From: JAPPHA01 sp965221575
Lineage (GTDB): Bacteria; Pseudomonadota; Alphaproteobacteria; Rhodobacterales; Rhodobacteraceae
Length of the DNA: 64,000 nucleotides
Assembly (NCBI GenBank): GCA_965221575.1
Contig: CBDCSM010000012.1
Coordinates: forward strand, 744,001-808,000
Direction: 5' to 3'
The notes under the pieces were generated by a model, which worked only from the letters and a program-made list of their open reading frames with translations, made no database searches and was not told the origin of the DNA. The number at the start of each line of letters is the position of its first letter. Within the stretch, counting starts at the first letter, position 1. Made by a program: the position numbers and the translations under genes. This document shows positions 44,442 through 53,563 of this stretch, one piece after another.

Positions 44442-45536
44442 TCATTTCGCGAAGATTGCTGCAAATTCTTCCTGAGCAGTCCGCACGAGGTCCGCGTTCG
44501 TAGCGATCTCCCGATAGTCGGGAGCGAAGGCCGCATCACCGATGTCATCGGCGTTTGGCGTCAGGGAGAAACTGCTGGGAACTCCTTCCCTACCCGGAAT
44601 TCGACCCTCGTACTTTTCGAAGATCTGCTGCCCCGGATGACTTCTGAGAAAGTCGATCCACAACTGAGCGGCGTTCGGATGCGGCGCGTCTGCGAAGGCT
44701 GCCGTCGCCTGCTCCTGAAGCATGACGCCTTCCTTGGGGATCGCTGTCCGAATGTGGGTCGCCCCCTGGTCGGAGAGTACGTTGGCGTCGGCCGAGACTC
44801 CGAGAATCGACAGCGGCCTTTCGCCTGACATCATCATCTCAACGCCATGCATGGATGTCGACGAGATCAGCACGTCCTGTGCCGCCAACTTTTCCCAGTA
44901 GTCCTCTGGCAGCCTCTGCTTCAGGTAGTGGTACACCAGGGCAACCGATTGCAGGGAAGAACCGTCCATCAGGCTCATCTTTCCCTTCAACTCCGGCTTC
45001 AGCAGATCGTGCCAGCTCGTGATCTCCAGATCGGGCAGTTCGTTGCTGTTCCACATCGGAAACATCATGTACATGTCCGAAGTCCAGTACGGCCGGTTGT
45101 TCAGGCCGATCCTCTCCGGCAGCTTCATGTGTTCGTACTCGGGTGACTCATATGCCATGATCAGACCGCGTTCGACCGCGTCGGTCAGCCACGTGATCGC
45201 AGGCATAGTCGTCACGTCGCCTGAAATCGAAACGCCCTGACTCACTTCCGCCTCGATTCGAGCAATTGTCCCGGACGTGTTCCTGATGTCGTAAGACACC
45301 TTGAAGTCGTCGGGCAGGCACCAATAGCTGATGTACCCCTCGCGATGCGCGTTTTGCGTCTCGGGAGTCTCGAAGACGCTCGCGACAACGATCAGTTCGC
45401 CCTCCTCGATTGCTTTCGCAACCCGAGGATCATCGCACCGATCCTCAGCGACGACGCCCGCGGCGTTGAAAAACGCGAATGCGCCGACCGCCAAAGCGGA
45501 AGCGGAACGCGATAACACGGTTCTGTATGTCTTCAT
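44442..45536 (-). CDS. extracellular solute-binding protein, Fe(III)/AfuA-like ABC family
   Basis: Periplasmic binding protein of 364 residues. The ATG at 45536 sits behind a near-perfect GAGGAGGG, and a signal peptide follows (to about AGVVAEDRC). The text resembles the bacterial extracellular binding family 1/6 that includes AfuA and FbpA: EEGELIVVASVFE, then ITSWHDLLKPELKGKMSLMD and AAQLWIDFLRSHPGQQIFEKY. No iron-binding tyrosine pair could be assigned, and many relatives bind organic solutes. Given its neighbours an organic acid or phosphonate is as likely as iron. Confidence 0.88.
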   Translation of the reverse strand: MKTYRTVLSRSASALAVGAFAFFNAAGVVAEDRCDDPRVAKAIEEGELIVVASVFETPETQNAHREGYISYWCLPDDFKVSYDIRNTSGTIARIEAEVSQGVSISGDVTTMPAITWLTDAVERGLIMAYESPEYEHMKLPERIGLNNRPYWTSDMYMMFPMWNSNELPDLEITSWHDLLKPELKGKMSLMDGSSLQSVALVYHYLKQRLPEDYWEKLAAQDVLISSTSMHGVEMMMSGERPLSILGVSADANVLSDQGATHIRTAIPKEGVMLQEQATAAFADAPHPNAAQLWIDFLRSHPGQQIFEKYEGRIPGREGVPSSFSLTPNADDIGDAAFAPDYREIATNADLVRTAQEEFAAIFAK

Positions 45537-46072
45537 AATCAACCCTCCTCGTAGATACGTCGAGAACCACGCCTCTCCCAAAGGCATGGTTCCTGCTTGG
45601 AGCATTCCAAGCACTAGGGAGATTATATTCCCGGAAGTTACGCGTCAAGGTATCGTGTCTTGTATTGGAGGGCGACCGCACTCGTTGAAATACCTTTTGG
45701 CTCCTGCGCGTTCGCATGATTCCCTGTTGAAAAACAGCAACCTGAGGTTAAAACGAAGCAGGGAAACGCAGGACTTCGGACGACTCTTCGCCGGAGTGGA
45801 AGCCCCCCGGGAGCGGCAACGCGATCCGTGTAAGTGCTCGGATTGTTCTGTCACGAACCGGGCGGCATGTCCCTCGTTCCATCGCTGTTTCATGAGGCTC
45901 GAGGGCACGCCCCCCCAGCCACGATGCCGTCTCGGCGCTGTTCAGGCTTCTTGATCTGGAGTGCCCGAAAAGGGTGCTCCTTTGCCTTGCTGCGGACTGG
46001 GCCGAACTGCCCTGTTCGGACATGATCGCAATTGACAGCGACGACCGGGCGTTGTTGTGGAAGCTGGCGTTA
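45537..46072. other. 536-nt stretch between ABC operon and insertion sequence
   Basis: The part next to 45536 should carry the promoter of the ABC operon. A minus frame at 45748-46083 has no recognisable domain and runs into the insertion sequence, so it is probably not a gene. Nothing else was identified. Confidence 0.55.
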
Positions 46073-47377
46073 GGGTTCGTCACGAAATAACCGATACATT
46101 ATCGGGATTCGGAAGCAAGGTATAGTTCCACTCGCCATGGAAGTCGGCGCGACGGATATCCAGGGCCTCGATCTCCGATTTGCTGATCTTGATGCCGGTC
46201 GGGTACTCGTTCGTGTCCCGGTCACAATAGACCTTCAGTCCCGTGCCGGTCCTGGTGGAGCCGATCAGGCCGATGATGGTCGTGAGGCTGTACAGGGGCT
46301 TGCCGCGCCAGTTCCGGCTGATGAAGGAGAATAGACGATGTTCGATGCGGTTCCACTTGCTGGTGCCGGGCGGCAGGTGGCACACGCTGATCTCGATGCC
46401 GAGTTCGCGTGCGAGCTTCTGCAACTCGACCTTCCACAACCTGACGCGGCTCCCGTTGGAGCCGCCGCAGTCGGCGGTGATGAGCAGCTTGCGGGCCTCG
46501 GGGTAGCGTTCCTTCCCCAGGTGCTGCCACCAGCGCCGGATGCTCTCGACCGCGAACGCGGCCGTGTCGGAACTGATCCCGACATTGACCCAGCCCACGT
46601 TGTTGATCACGTCATAGACCCCGTAGGGGACCGCCTTGCCGAGTTCCTTGTCGGCAAAGTCATGGACGCGGACCTCCTCGGGGGAGCCTTTCGGACGCCA
46701 CTCACGGCCTGAATTCTTGAAATCCCCCACCAGTTCCTTCTTCTTGGTGTCCACGGAGATCACCGGCTGCCCGGCCTCCGCAAACGCCGCGACCTGATCG
46801 TTGATATGGTGGAACTGCGCATCCCGGTCCGGATGGTCCGTGCCCTCCCGGGTCTTCACATTCCCCTGGAGCGTGTAGCCCTGCTGCTTCAGGAGCCGGC
46901 CGACAAGGGTATGGGACACCGAGTAGCCCTGGTCGGAAAGCGCATCGGAAATGTGACGCAGGCTCTTCGACACCCACCGAAGCGGACGCTCAGGATCTCC
47001 CCGGACGGCTGGCTCAACAAGCGCATCAAGCGCCTCCTCAAGGCCGTCCTGGATCTCGACCGCAGGCTTGCGGCCCCCGCCGGGACGGCGGACACGGCCC
47101 GAGGGTTCCGGTTCCTCCCCGAGTTCCGCGAGACCACGGTAAATGGTCGACCGCGCAACCCCCGTCGCCGTCGAGACCAGTGTCACGCCGCCACGGCCAA
47201 GGGGCAGGGTCTCGGACGCGACAAACAAACGGAGGCTCTTTTCATCAAGATGCGGCGACAGGGCCTCGAACCGGCGCCGGATGTTCTCGATCGTATCCAT
47301 GCCGCGAGTGAATCACATTTCGATTCCAGGGGGAATCCCTCAGCGACAAAACGATTCGCCTGTTTCGCAACGAACCC
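46073..47377 (-). mobile_element. complete ISAzo13-type insertion sequence
   Basis: About 1,305 nt. The left end reads GGGTTCGTCACGAAA and the right end, read inwards, GGGTTCGTTGCGAAA, giving imperfect terminal inverted repeats (13 of 15 matching). TTA lies directly outside both ends (46070-46072 and 47378-47380), which looks like a 3-bp target duplication. The single transposase gene fills the element and its stop codon lies inside the left repeat. Confidence 0.85.
46080..47300 (-). CDS. ISAzo13-family transposase
   Basis: DDE-type transposase of 406 residues. An N-terminal helix-turn-helix region (TATGVARSTIYRGLAELGE) is followed by the catalytic core: first Asp in ISVDTKKKELVGDF, second in LLITADCGGSNGSR, and Glu in SKWNRIEHRLFSFISR. 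It is full length with no frameshift, so the element may be active. Confidence 0.93.
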   Translation of the reverse strand: MDTIENIRRRFEALSPHLDEKSLRLFVASETLPLGRGGVTLVSTATGVARSTIYRGLAELGEEPEPSGRVRRPGGGRKPAVEIQDGLEEALDALVEPAVRGDPERPLRWVSKSLRHISDALSDQGYSVSHTLVGRLLKQQGYTLQGNVKTREGTDHPDRDAQFHHINDQVAAFAEAGQPVISVDTKKKELVGDFKNSGREWRPKGSPEEVRVHDFADKELGKAVPYGVYDVINNVGWVNVGISSDTAAFAVESIRRWWQHLGKERYPEARKLLITADCGGSNGSRVRLWKVELQKLARELGIEISVCHLPPGTSKWNRIEHRLFSFISRNWRGKPLYSLTTIIGLIGSTRTGTGLKVYCDRDTNEYPTGIKISKSEIEALDIRRADFHGEWNYTLLPNPDNVSVIS

Positions 47378-47523
47378 TTAATCCGCACGTATCGTGTCGC
47401 CAGGCAAGAAGAAATCGGGACGCGGAATGCCGAGGAGGGCCAGCTGGCACGGCTGCTCTTTTGCAATAATTGTCAGCTAGTCTTGATCACGACAACAGCA
47501 ATCTTCCTGGCCGAGTTATATGG

Positions 47524-48387
47524 TCAGGATTTCGCCATCCGTGATACCGCGAGAAACACTGCCGAGTTGTCGAGATCGCTGTCACCCGCCTGTTCGGCGT
47601 TCTCCATTACCTCGAGATAGCGATTGACCATCGGCAAGTTCCCGTGCCCGTTGCGCGCGGCCATCTCGCGGATCAGCTTGAAATCCTTTTGAGACTGGGC
47701 GATCCGGCCGAGCGGGGTGAATTCGCGCGCGACCATCATTGGTCCTTTCGCGTTCATGACATCGGACCGCGCCGCGGAACGCAGCGCTGTTTGCAGGTAC
47801 GCCGCCGGTTCGAGGCCCAGCGCTTCGGCAAGAACGAGTCCTTCGGCGACGGCGGCACGGTTCAGCCCGAGAACGCAATTGATAGCCAGTTTGGTCCTGT
47901 TCCCGTTGCCGATAGCCCCGACCCGTTCCCGGTTGGTCGAAATTGCATCGGCAATTTGTTCAAAGACGTCGAGCCCCATCTCGTCGCCGGCAAGCAACAG
48001 GAGCGCCGTGCCTTGCCGGACCTGGAGGCTTGTGCCCGAGATCGGGGCCTCGACGAGCACGATCGAGCGTATCCGGGCGGACTCCGCCAACGCGACGACT
48101 TGGTCGGGGTCGCACGTGCTCATCGTAACGAGCACCTTGTCCGTGACCTCGGGTGCCGCTGCGATTATGTCGGCTAGTTGGTCTGTATTGAAGACGGCCG
48201 AGAGAATGATGTCGCATTGCCAGATTGTTTCGGGATCCGCAGGCATCCCGCCCTTTTCCCGCAGGAGCGTTCCCCTCGCTTCATCCACATCGTAGCCAGC
48301 AACGAAGTGTCCCGCGGCCATAAGGCGTTCCGCCAGGGCCGTGCCGATCAGCCCCAGCCCGAAGATCCCGACGGTCGTGGCCATCAT
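47524..48387 (-). CDS. NAD(P)-dependent 3-hydroxyisobutyrate dehydrogenase-like oxidoreductase, copy 1
   Basis: Beta-hydroxyacid dehydrogenase of 287 residues. It has the N-terminal Rossmann loop VGIFGLGLIGTALAERL, the substrate segment VEAPISGTSLQVRQGTA, and the catalytic lysine in GNGNRTKLAINCVLG. The start is one of two adjacent ATGs (48387/48384); the frame continues upstream to 48519 through the neighbouring gene. It is 7 nt after the Gfo/Idh gene on the same strand, so the two form a unit. The substrate is a 3-hydroxy acid of unknown identity. Confidence 0.88.
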   Translation of the reverse strand: MMATTVGIFGLGLIGTALAERLMAAGHFVAGYDVDEARGTLLREKGGMPADPETIWQCDIILSAVFNTDQLADIIAAAPEVTDKVLVTMSTCDPDQVVALAESARIRSIVLVEAPISGTSLQVRQGTALLLLAGDEMGLDVFEQIADAISTNRERVGAIGNGNRTKLAINCVLGLNRAAVAEGLVLAEALGLEPAAYLQTALRSAARSDVMNAKGPMMVAREFTPLGRIAQSQKDFKLIREMAARNGHGNLPMVNRYLEVMENAEQAGDSDLDNSAVFLAVSRMAKS

Positions 48388-48394
48388 ACGGCCC

Positions 48395-49468
48395 CTATCC
48401 CGCCGCCTTGATATCGGCCAGCTGCGCGATCGAACGGTTCGACAGCGGCAGCGAGACAGGCTCGCCGGTCTCGGCCGACAGGTCCGCGGCAGAATACGCC
48501 TCCATGACCAGCCGCGCATCGGCCGGATCGACCATCGCGGGACGGTCCGTCAGCACGGCCTCGAGGAAATGGATCGTTTCCGGCCCCATCTGGCCGGCAA
48601 ACACGTGATCCACGTGTTCACCCGGCATGGTCGACATCGGGAATTGCGTGCCTTCGGACACCGTGTTCAACCAATGATCGCGCGCGGTGTCGTCCAGGAT
48701 CAGAGCGCCCTCTGTTCCCGTGATCTCGATCCAGGTCGCGCAATAGTTCGGATAGCTTGGCGGCAGGTTCCAACCGCCCCCGATAACGACCAGCGTTCCG
48801 TCATCCATCGTCACCGTCGTCCACATGCAGTCGTAGGAACCGTTCAGGTCCTTCATGTAGCCGTAGGCGCCCTGTGAATAGACCTTGACGGGCTTGGCGG
48901 GCTCCAGCAGCCAGAAGACAAAGTCGAGATCATGGGTTGATTCCATAGCCGCAGGCGACAGCTTGATACGATTGGCGACCTTCTTGCCGAGGTTCCGCGA
49001 CACGTGGCGGCTGACCATGACGTTCACCACCTTGCCGAGCTTGCCTTCCGCAATGGACTTCCTGGCATAGGCGATCTTGGGGTTGAACCGCTGCGAATAG
49101 CCGATGGTGAATTTCACGTCCCTCGCATGGGACAGGGCGATCAGCTCGTCAGCCTCCCAGAACTCCAGCGCAATGGGCTTTTCCAGAAGGACGTGCTTGC
49201 CCGCCTTCAGGCAATCGCGGGTGATCGGGTAGTGGGTCTCTTCGGGAGCCGTCGAGATATAGACCACGCTGATGGCCGGGTTGGAGACGATGTCCCTGTA
49301 ATCGAGCGTCGCCGTCGCCGGGTTGGTCAGCGCGCGGACTTCTTCCAGCCGTTCGGGGCGGATTTCACAGATATGCAACGCATCGACCAGAATCGAATCG
49401 GCCAGCGTCTTCGCCCTGACGCCACCGCACCATCCGGTCCCGATGACCGCCACCTCCGTCGTCACCAT
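48395..49468 (-). CDS. Gfo/Idh/MocA-family oxidoreductase, copy 1
   Basis: NAD(P)-dependent oxidoreductase of 357 residues from the glucose-fructose oxidoreductase / inositol dehydrogenase family. It shows the Rossmann start VAVIGTGWCGGVRAKTLAD, the catalytic lysine in LLEKPIALEF, and a conserved histidine in MESTHDLDFVFWLLE. The family acts on sugars, inositols and related compounds. It is upstream of the dehydrogenase copy 1 gene. A 15-nt inverted repeat lies ~70 nt before its start. Confidence 0.9.
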   Translation of the reverse strand: MVTTEVAVIGTGWCGGVRAKTLADSILVDALHICEIRPERLEEVRALTNPATATLDYRDIVSNPAISVVYISTAPEETHYPITRDCLKAGKHVLLEKPIALEFWEADELIALSHARDVKFTIGYSQRFNPKIAYARKSIAEGKLGKVVNVMVSRHVSRNLGKKVANRIKLSPAAMESTHDLDFVFWLLEPAKPVKVYSQGAYGYMKDLNGSYDCMWTTVTMDDGTLVVIGGGWNLPPSYPNYCATWIEITGTEGALILDDTARDHWLNTVSEGTQFPMSTMPGEHVDHVFAGQMGPETIHFLEAVLTDRPAMVDPADARLVMEAYSAADLSAETGEPVSLPLSNRSIAQLADIKAAG

Positions 49469-50268
49469 CTGGCTCCTCCCATTTTTTGCATCCGCGTGCG
49501 ATTTGCCTCAGTTAGCCTGCCCTCGCCGAGACCTCCAACAATTATTGTTGATGCCCGTCATCAATCAAAACCAAAGAGTCGCCGCCAAGAAATCAGCAGG
49601 AACCGCACCTGTGTGACCGCCAAGGCGATTCCGAATTAGACGCTGGCTGCTCCGTAACTCGTCGGCGACGTCGCAATCGAAGCGCTTCTGGCTTGCCTAC
49701 GGCCCCGATGAAAGCAGGCAGGACATGGTTCAATGCCTCCTGACAGCTTTCAGAGGTGATCTTTTACCGGGCGGACCAAATTGGCACCCGAAGCGCGGCC
49801 TTGCGATCGAGTTTACGGTTCGCGAAGGATCGCTGCACCGGTGTGCTTCTTGCCTGCGCAAGGAACAGAGAGAGTGCCGCGCCAAACGGGATGCTGAACA
49901 CAGTCGCGCCACGGGCAGTTTTCTGGACGTACGTACCATCAGGAATTCTTTTGGCAGCATCAAGCCCGAACGGACGGCAAGGCCGATCCGGTTTTCTGGC
50001 CGCCGTCATTCGTTGATGTGTTCATGATTGTCGTTGGCCAGCGTGTAGTGCCGAAGCATGTCTGGTTCATCAGTTGACGGATCGAAAAGTACGCCGAACG
50101 CTGGCTCTCGGTCTGAATGGTTCGACGCGCCACGAATCCTTTGCTTCCTTAAGTGGGTTTGCTTACGGATGATTGTGACATGGGATAAGGAATGGTCCCG
50201 ATTGTCGAAATCCGGAAATTCTCGAATGCATCACAATCGTTCGTTCAAAAAACAGGCAGGTATGACGC
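49469..50268. other. 800-nt stretch without a recognisable gene
   Basis: It lies between divergent Gfo/Idh and cupin genes. Several overlapping frames occur at 49725-50027 on both strands. One minus frame (49764-50009) contains a hydrophobic run (VFSIPFGAALSLFLAQA), but none was recognised or has a good start. It probably contains decayed genes plus the promoters of both flanking genes. Confidence 0.55.
49536..49550. promoter_or_regulatory. 15-nt inverted repeat upstream of Gfo/Idh copy 1
   Basis: CAACAA-TTA-TTGTTG is a perfect 6+3+6 inverted repeat, about 68 nt before the start codon of the minus-strand gene. It is a plausible operator for a dimeric regulator, though no regulator gene is near. 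Confidence 0.4.
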
Positions 50269-50625
50269 ATGAAAGCCGTAGCTGTGAACCTCTCCGAAAA
50301 ACTCGGTACATTTTCCGAATACTGGTCGCCGAAAATCGTTTCACAGTTCAACGGCCACGATGTGATGGTGGTGAAAGTCCAAGGGGAATTTGTCTGGCAC
50401 GCGCATGACGACACGGATGACTTTTTCCTCGTTCTGAATGGCATCGTGACGATTGAGACAGAACAGGGAAATGTCATCCTTAAGCCAGGTGAATTGTACG
50501 TTGTCCCGAAAGGTGTTCAACACCGGCCAGTTGCACAGGAAGAAGCCCATATTTTGCTGATTGAGGCAAAAGGGACACCCAACACAGGCGACGCCAAAAC
50601 GGCAGCGCGAAAAGTCGAAATTTGA
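50269..50625 (+). CDS. single-domain cupin protein
   Basis: Small beta-barrel protein of 118 residues. The metal-binding cupin motif 1 is seen as FVWHAHDDTDDFFLVLNG (His, His, Asp, with no glutamate in the usual place) and motif 2 as YVVPKGVQHRPVA, which ends in a histidine. Such cupins act as isomerases or dioxygenases on small sugars or acids, or as sensors. It is separated by 473 nt from the next plus-strand gene, so it may have its own promoter. The substrate is unknown. Confidence 0.85.
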   Translation: MKAVAVNLSEKLGTFSEYWSPKIVSQFNGHDVMVVKVQGEFVWHAHDDTDDFFLVLNGIVTIETEQGNVILKPGELYVVPKGVQHRPVAQEEAHILLIEAKGTPNTGDAKTAARKVEI

Positions 50626-51098
50626 TGCTGATCCACGATCCCGGCCGGCCGTTTACGGTTGGCGGCAACCTCGTGCAGAACCTCTTGCACGTTTTCGGGC
50701 AGCAAATCGTTGGAGTCATGGCTGAATGCCAGCACGTGCCAGGTCATTGAGCCAAATGCGATCGGAGTGTAATACGGTCAGGGCTCAAGGAACCTGAGGT
50801 AATCCATGGCTGACGGGAACATGATCCAGCCATTCCCGGTCTTCAAATTCTGGGTCGCTCCGGTGGTGGTGGGCGCCATCTTCGTTTCGTTTAACGACGG
50901 GAACTCCGGCGACTGTTTCTGGAGTTCGCGAAAACAGTTCTAGGTTTCGCTAAGTCACCGTCGATCGGAACTTTCTTGGTACTGGCGGTTCTGTTTGTCG
51001 TGATCGAAAGGGCGTTTCGCGCCTGTTCGATCGACCGTGCCAGGCGCGCGACGGGCTCCGGGCAGGCGCAGCCCGAAAATTGAGACAGGGGGTTGAAA
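50626..51098. other. 473-nt stretch with short unidentified frames
   Basis: A minus frame near 50640-50750 (MTWHVLAFSHDSNDLLPENV) and a 45-codon plus frame at 50806-50943 (MADGNMIQPFPVFKFW) read like pieces of proteins but were not recognised. A GGGGG site before 51099 serves the next gene. No hairpin or repeat stands out. Confidence 0.5.
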
Positions 51099-52223
51099 AT
51101 GGGGGATCGTAAGGAAATCGGTCTGGCCATCGTTGGCTGCGGCACCATCGGCCGGATTCGGGCAGAGTTGGCCCGCGCCTACCCCGGTGTCGGATGGATC
51201 GGCCTTTGCGACGTGAAATCCGACATCGGTCAACGCCTTGCCGATGACGTCAAGGCCGATTTCTTCACGACCGACTTCCGCGAATTGTTGCGTCGACCCG
51301 AAGTGACCGCGACCATCATCGCGACGGACGAGAACTTCCACTTCGAACCGACGATGCTTGCCGCGGAAATGCGGCATTCGCTCTTCATCGAAAAGCCGCT
51401 GGCCACCGATGCCCGACAGTCGGCGCAGATCCTGTCAACGATCGAAGCGACCGGCCTGGACGCCGTGATTGGCTATACGCAACGATTTCGCCGCCGATTC
51501 CTGGCCGTGAAGGAACGCCTCATCACCGGCCAGATTGGCGACGTACACACCGTCGTCACCCGCGCCTTCATGAACCGAATGGTCCCCATCGCCACCGTCC
51601 GCCGCACCCAGGACCGGGCCACTCTGACTCCGATGGTCGTCTCAGGTACCCATAGCCTCGACATGTCACTGTGGCTGATGGAAGGGAAGACACCAGTAAG
51701 CGTCTATGCGCAATCAACCAGCAAGGTTCTGTGCGATTGGGGTACCAAGGATTCCACCCTTGGAATTTTTTCAATGGACGACGGCACGATCTTTTCGATG
51801 AACATTTCCTGGGCCCTGCCTGAAGTCTGGCCCGGTGCGGTCTACGGAATCGAGATCGGGATCGTCGGCACCCAAGGCGTGATCGACATCGAGGACACGC
51901 ACCGCGATCTCGTGATGGCGACCAATTTCGCACAAGGCGCGGGTTACGCGCCCGAGGGATACAAAGCACCGGAGCGGCACGTCGACTTCTTGACCAGTTA
52001 CCCGCCAGGCGATCTGCATGGTGGACAGCTGTGGGGGCCGATGCGAGAAGAAACCAATGCCTGGTACCAGCGCCTCCAGACCGGGCAGGAAACACCCCAT
52101 GCGACAGCGGCGGATGGCCATCGCAACCTGCTGCTAACCATGGCGATGGACTTGTCGGCCAAACGGGGCGAAGTTGTCCCGTTGCCGCCTGATCCGTCGG
52201 ATCTGATGAACGAACTCACTTAA
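51099..52223 (+). CDS. Gfo/Idh/MocA-family oxidoreductase, copy 2
   Basis: NAD(P)-dependent oxidoreductase of 374 residues. It has the Rossmann start GLAIVGCGTIGRIRAELAR, the catalytic lysine in FIEKPLATDA and the conserved histidine in VSGTHSLDMSLWLMEG. The last two match the corresponding segments of copy 1, so the two are paralogues, though clearly diverged. The ATG at 51099 follows GGGGG; an in-frame TTG at 51093 is less likely. It precedes the second dehydrogenase by 455 nt of unassigned DNA. Confidence 0.9.
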   Translation: MGDRKEIGLAIVGCGTIGRIRAELARAYPGVGWIGLCDVKSDIGQRLADDVKADFFTTDFRELLRRPEVTATIIATDENFHFEPTMLAAEMRHSLFIEKPLATDARQSAQILSTIEATGLDAVIGYTQRFRRRFLAVKERLITGQIGDVHTVVTRAFMNRMVPIATVRRTQDRATLTPMVVSGTHSLDMSLWLMEGKTPVSVYAQSTSKVLCDWGTKDSTLGIFSMDDGTIFSMNISWALPEVWPGAVYGIEIGIVGTQGVIDIEDTHRDLVMATNFAQGAGYAPEGYKAPERHVDFLTSYPPGDLHGGQLWGPMREETNAWYQRLQTGQETPHATAADGHRNLLLTMAMDLSAKRGEVVPLPPDPSDLMNELT

Positions 52224-52678
52224 GGATGCCATGACGTTCGAGTTGGAATTCGGGGGCTGTACTGGGACGACGGCCTGCGCCACATTCCAGGCATGGCGCC
52301 GACTAAGGGAAACCTGCCGGCTGCAAGGGTCTGAAGTCCAGCATTTTGGCCGTTGACGATCGTCAGTGCGTCTACCGTTCCGTAGACTTTGCCCCCGTGG
52401 CCATCGACGTGCGTGATCTGCTCGAAACCTGCTGGTTGCGGCGCGGTTGCGGCGGCGGGATTCGTCAGATCCTGCCGTTTGCCTCTGTCGACTTCGGTCT
52501 CGATGTCAGCTTCATTCCATTGAGTCGCCTTGCACTGCCCGAGTCAGAGAAGCCGGAAACCGTAACGAAAAAAGTCTTCCAGACAACAGCCATGTAAAGG
52601 GCCGTCAGGAACCAGGTAATTCTCGCTGGTTCAAAAAGGATGTAGTGGAAGGCGCGGAACTGGTGCCGGAACCACAAA
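52224..52678. other. 455-nt stretch, no assigned gene
   Basis: An 83-codon plus frame (52346-52597) and a long open minus frame without a good start (about 52240-52540, including the text HVDGHGGKVYGTVDALTIV) occur here. Neither was recognised. It is probably degenerate DNA between the Gfo/Idh and dehydrogenase genes. Confidence 0.5.
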
Positions 52679-53563
52679 ATGGAACATTCAATGACGAAGA
52701 CGGTTGGCGTTGTCGGCCTAGGTAACATGGGCGGCGGAATTGCCAGGAACATTGCTAGGACAGGCCACAGCCTGATGGCTTGGGATGTGGCCGAGCCCGC
52801 ACGAGCAGCCTTTGCCGCTACCGCCCGCATCGCGACCCCGCTCGAGATGGCGGCCGAAGCGGACGTTGTGATTTTCGTCGTCCCCGGGTCCGGGCAGATC
52901 GACGAAATCCTCGACGCCGTGCTGGCGAAGGCCGGACCGAACCTGATCATCTGGGACTTCACCACCTCCGACCCTGTCTACACAAAACGCCTCGCCGCCC
53001 GGGCCGCAGATTCCGGCGTCCCCTACATGGATGCGGGCATGACCGGTGGCGCCAAGGGTGCCGACGAGGGCACGATGACCCTGCTGATCGGCGGTGACCC
53101 AGACGTGCTCGACCGGTCGCGACCCGTCCTTGAGGCCTGCGCGGGCAAGCTGATCCACCTTGGCCCCTCGGGCGCCGGCCACACGATGAAGGTGGTCCAC
53201 AACCTGGTCACGCACACGAACTTCCTGGCCTGTTCCGAAGCCGGCCACCTTGCCGAAGCTGCCGGGATCGACCTCTCCGACATGATCAAGGTGTTCAACG
53301 CCGGCAATGCCCGCAGCTTCATCTCGGAACGACGCTTCCCAGATCACATCCTGTCCGAAACCTGGGACGGCCGCTCGCGGATCCAAAACCTGCACAAGGA
53401 TGTCGGCATGGCCGTGGCCCTGTCGGAAGAGCTGGGCAGCCCTATGCGGATCGGCCACCAGACCCTGACCTGGATCCAGGCCGCTGTGGACGCAGGCATG
53501 GAGGACGAGGATTTCACGCGCATCTATCCAGCGCTGGACAGACTGGCAGACAAGTTGCGTTGA
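52679..53563 (+). CDS. NAD(P)-dependent 3-hydroxyisobutyrate dehydrogenase-like oxidoreductase, copy 2
   Basis: Beta-hydroxyacid dehydrogenase of 294 residues. It has the Rossmann loop VGVVGLGNMGGGIARNIAR, the substrate signature MDAGMTGGAKGADEGTMTLL, and the catalytic lysine in GAGHTMKVVHNLVTHTN. An ATG four codons later (52691) is an equally good start. It is the functional partner type of the minus-strand copy 1, again together with a Gfo/Idh enzyme, so this region holds the same enzyme pair twice. Confidence 0.9.
   Translation: MEHSMTKTVGVVGLGNMGGGIARNIARTGHSLMAWDVAEPARAAFAATARIATPLEMAAEADVVIFVVPGSGQIDEILDAVLAKAGPNLIIWDFTTSDPVYTKRLAARAADSGVPYMDAGMTGGAKGADEGTMTLLIGGDPDVLDRSRPVLEACAGKLIHLGPSGAGHTMKVVHNLVTHTNFLACSEAGHLAEAAGIDLSDMIKVFNAGNARSFISERRFPDHILSETWDGRSRIQNLHKDVGMAVALSEELGSPMRIGHQTLTWIQAAVDAGMEDEDFTRIYPALDRLADKLR

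Noticed and set aside
45748..46083. 111-codon minus frame running into the insertion sequence
   Set aside because: Serine/arginine-rich, no family, and it crosses the left end of the element, so it is a by-product of the insertion.
49764..50009. 81-codon minus frame with a hydrophobic run
   Set aside because: Looks protein-like in part, but overlapping frames exist on both strands and no family or ribosome-binding site was found; not strong enough for a gene call.
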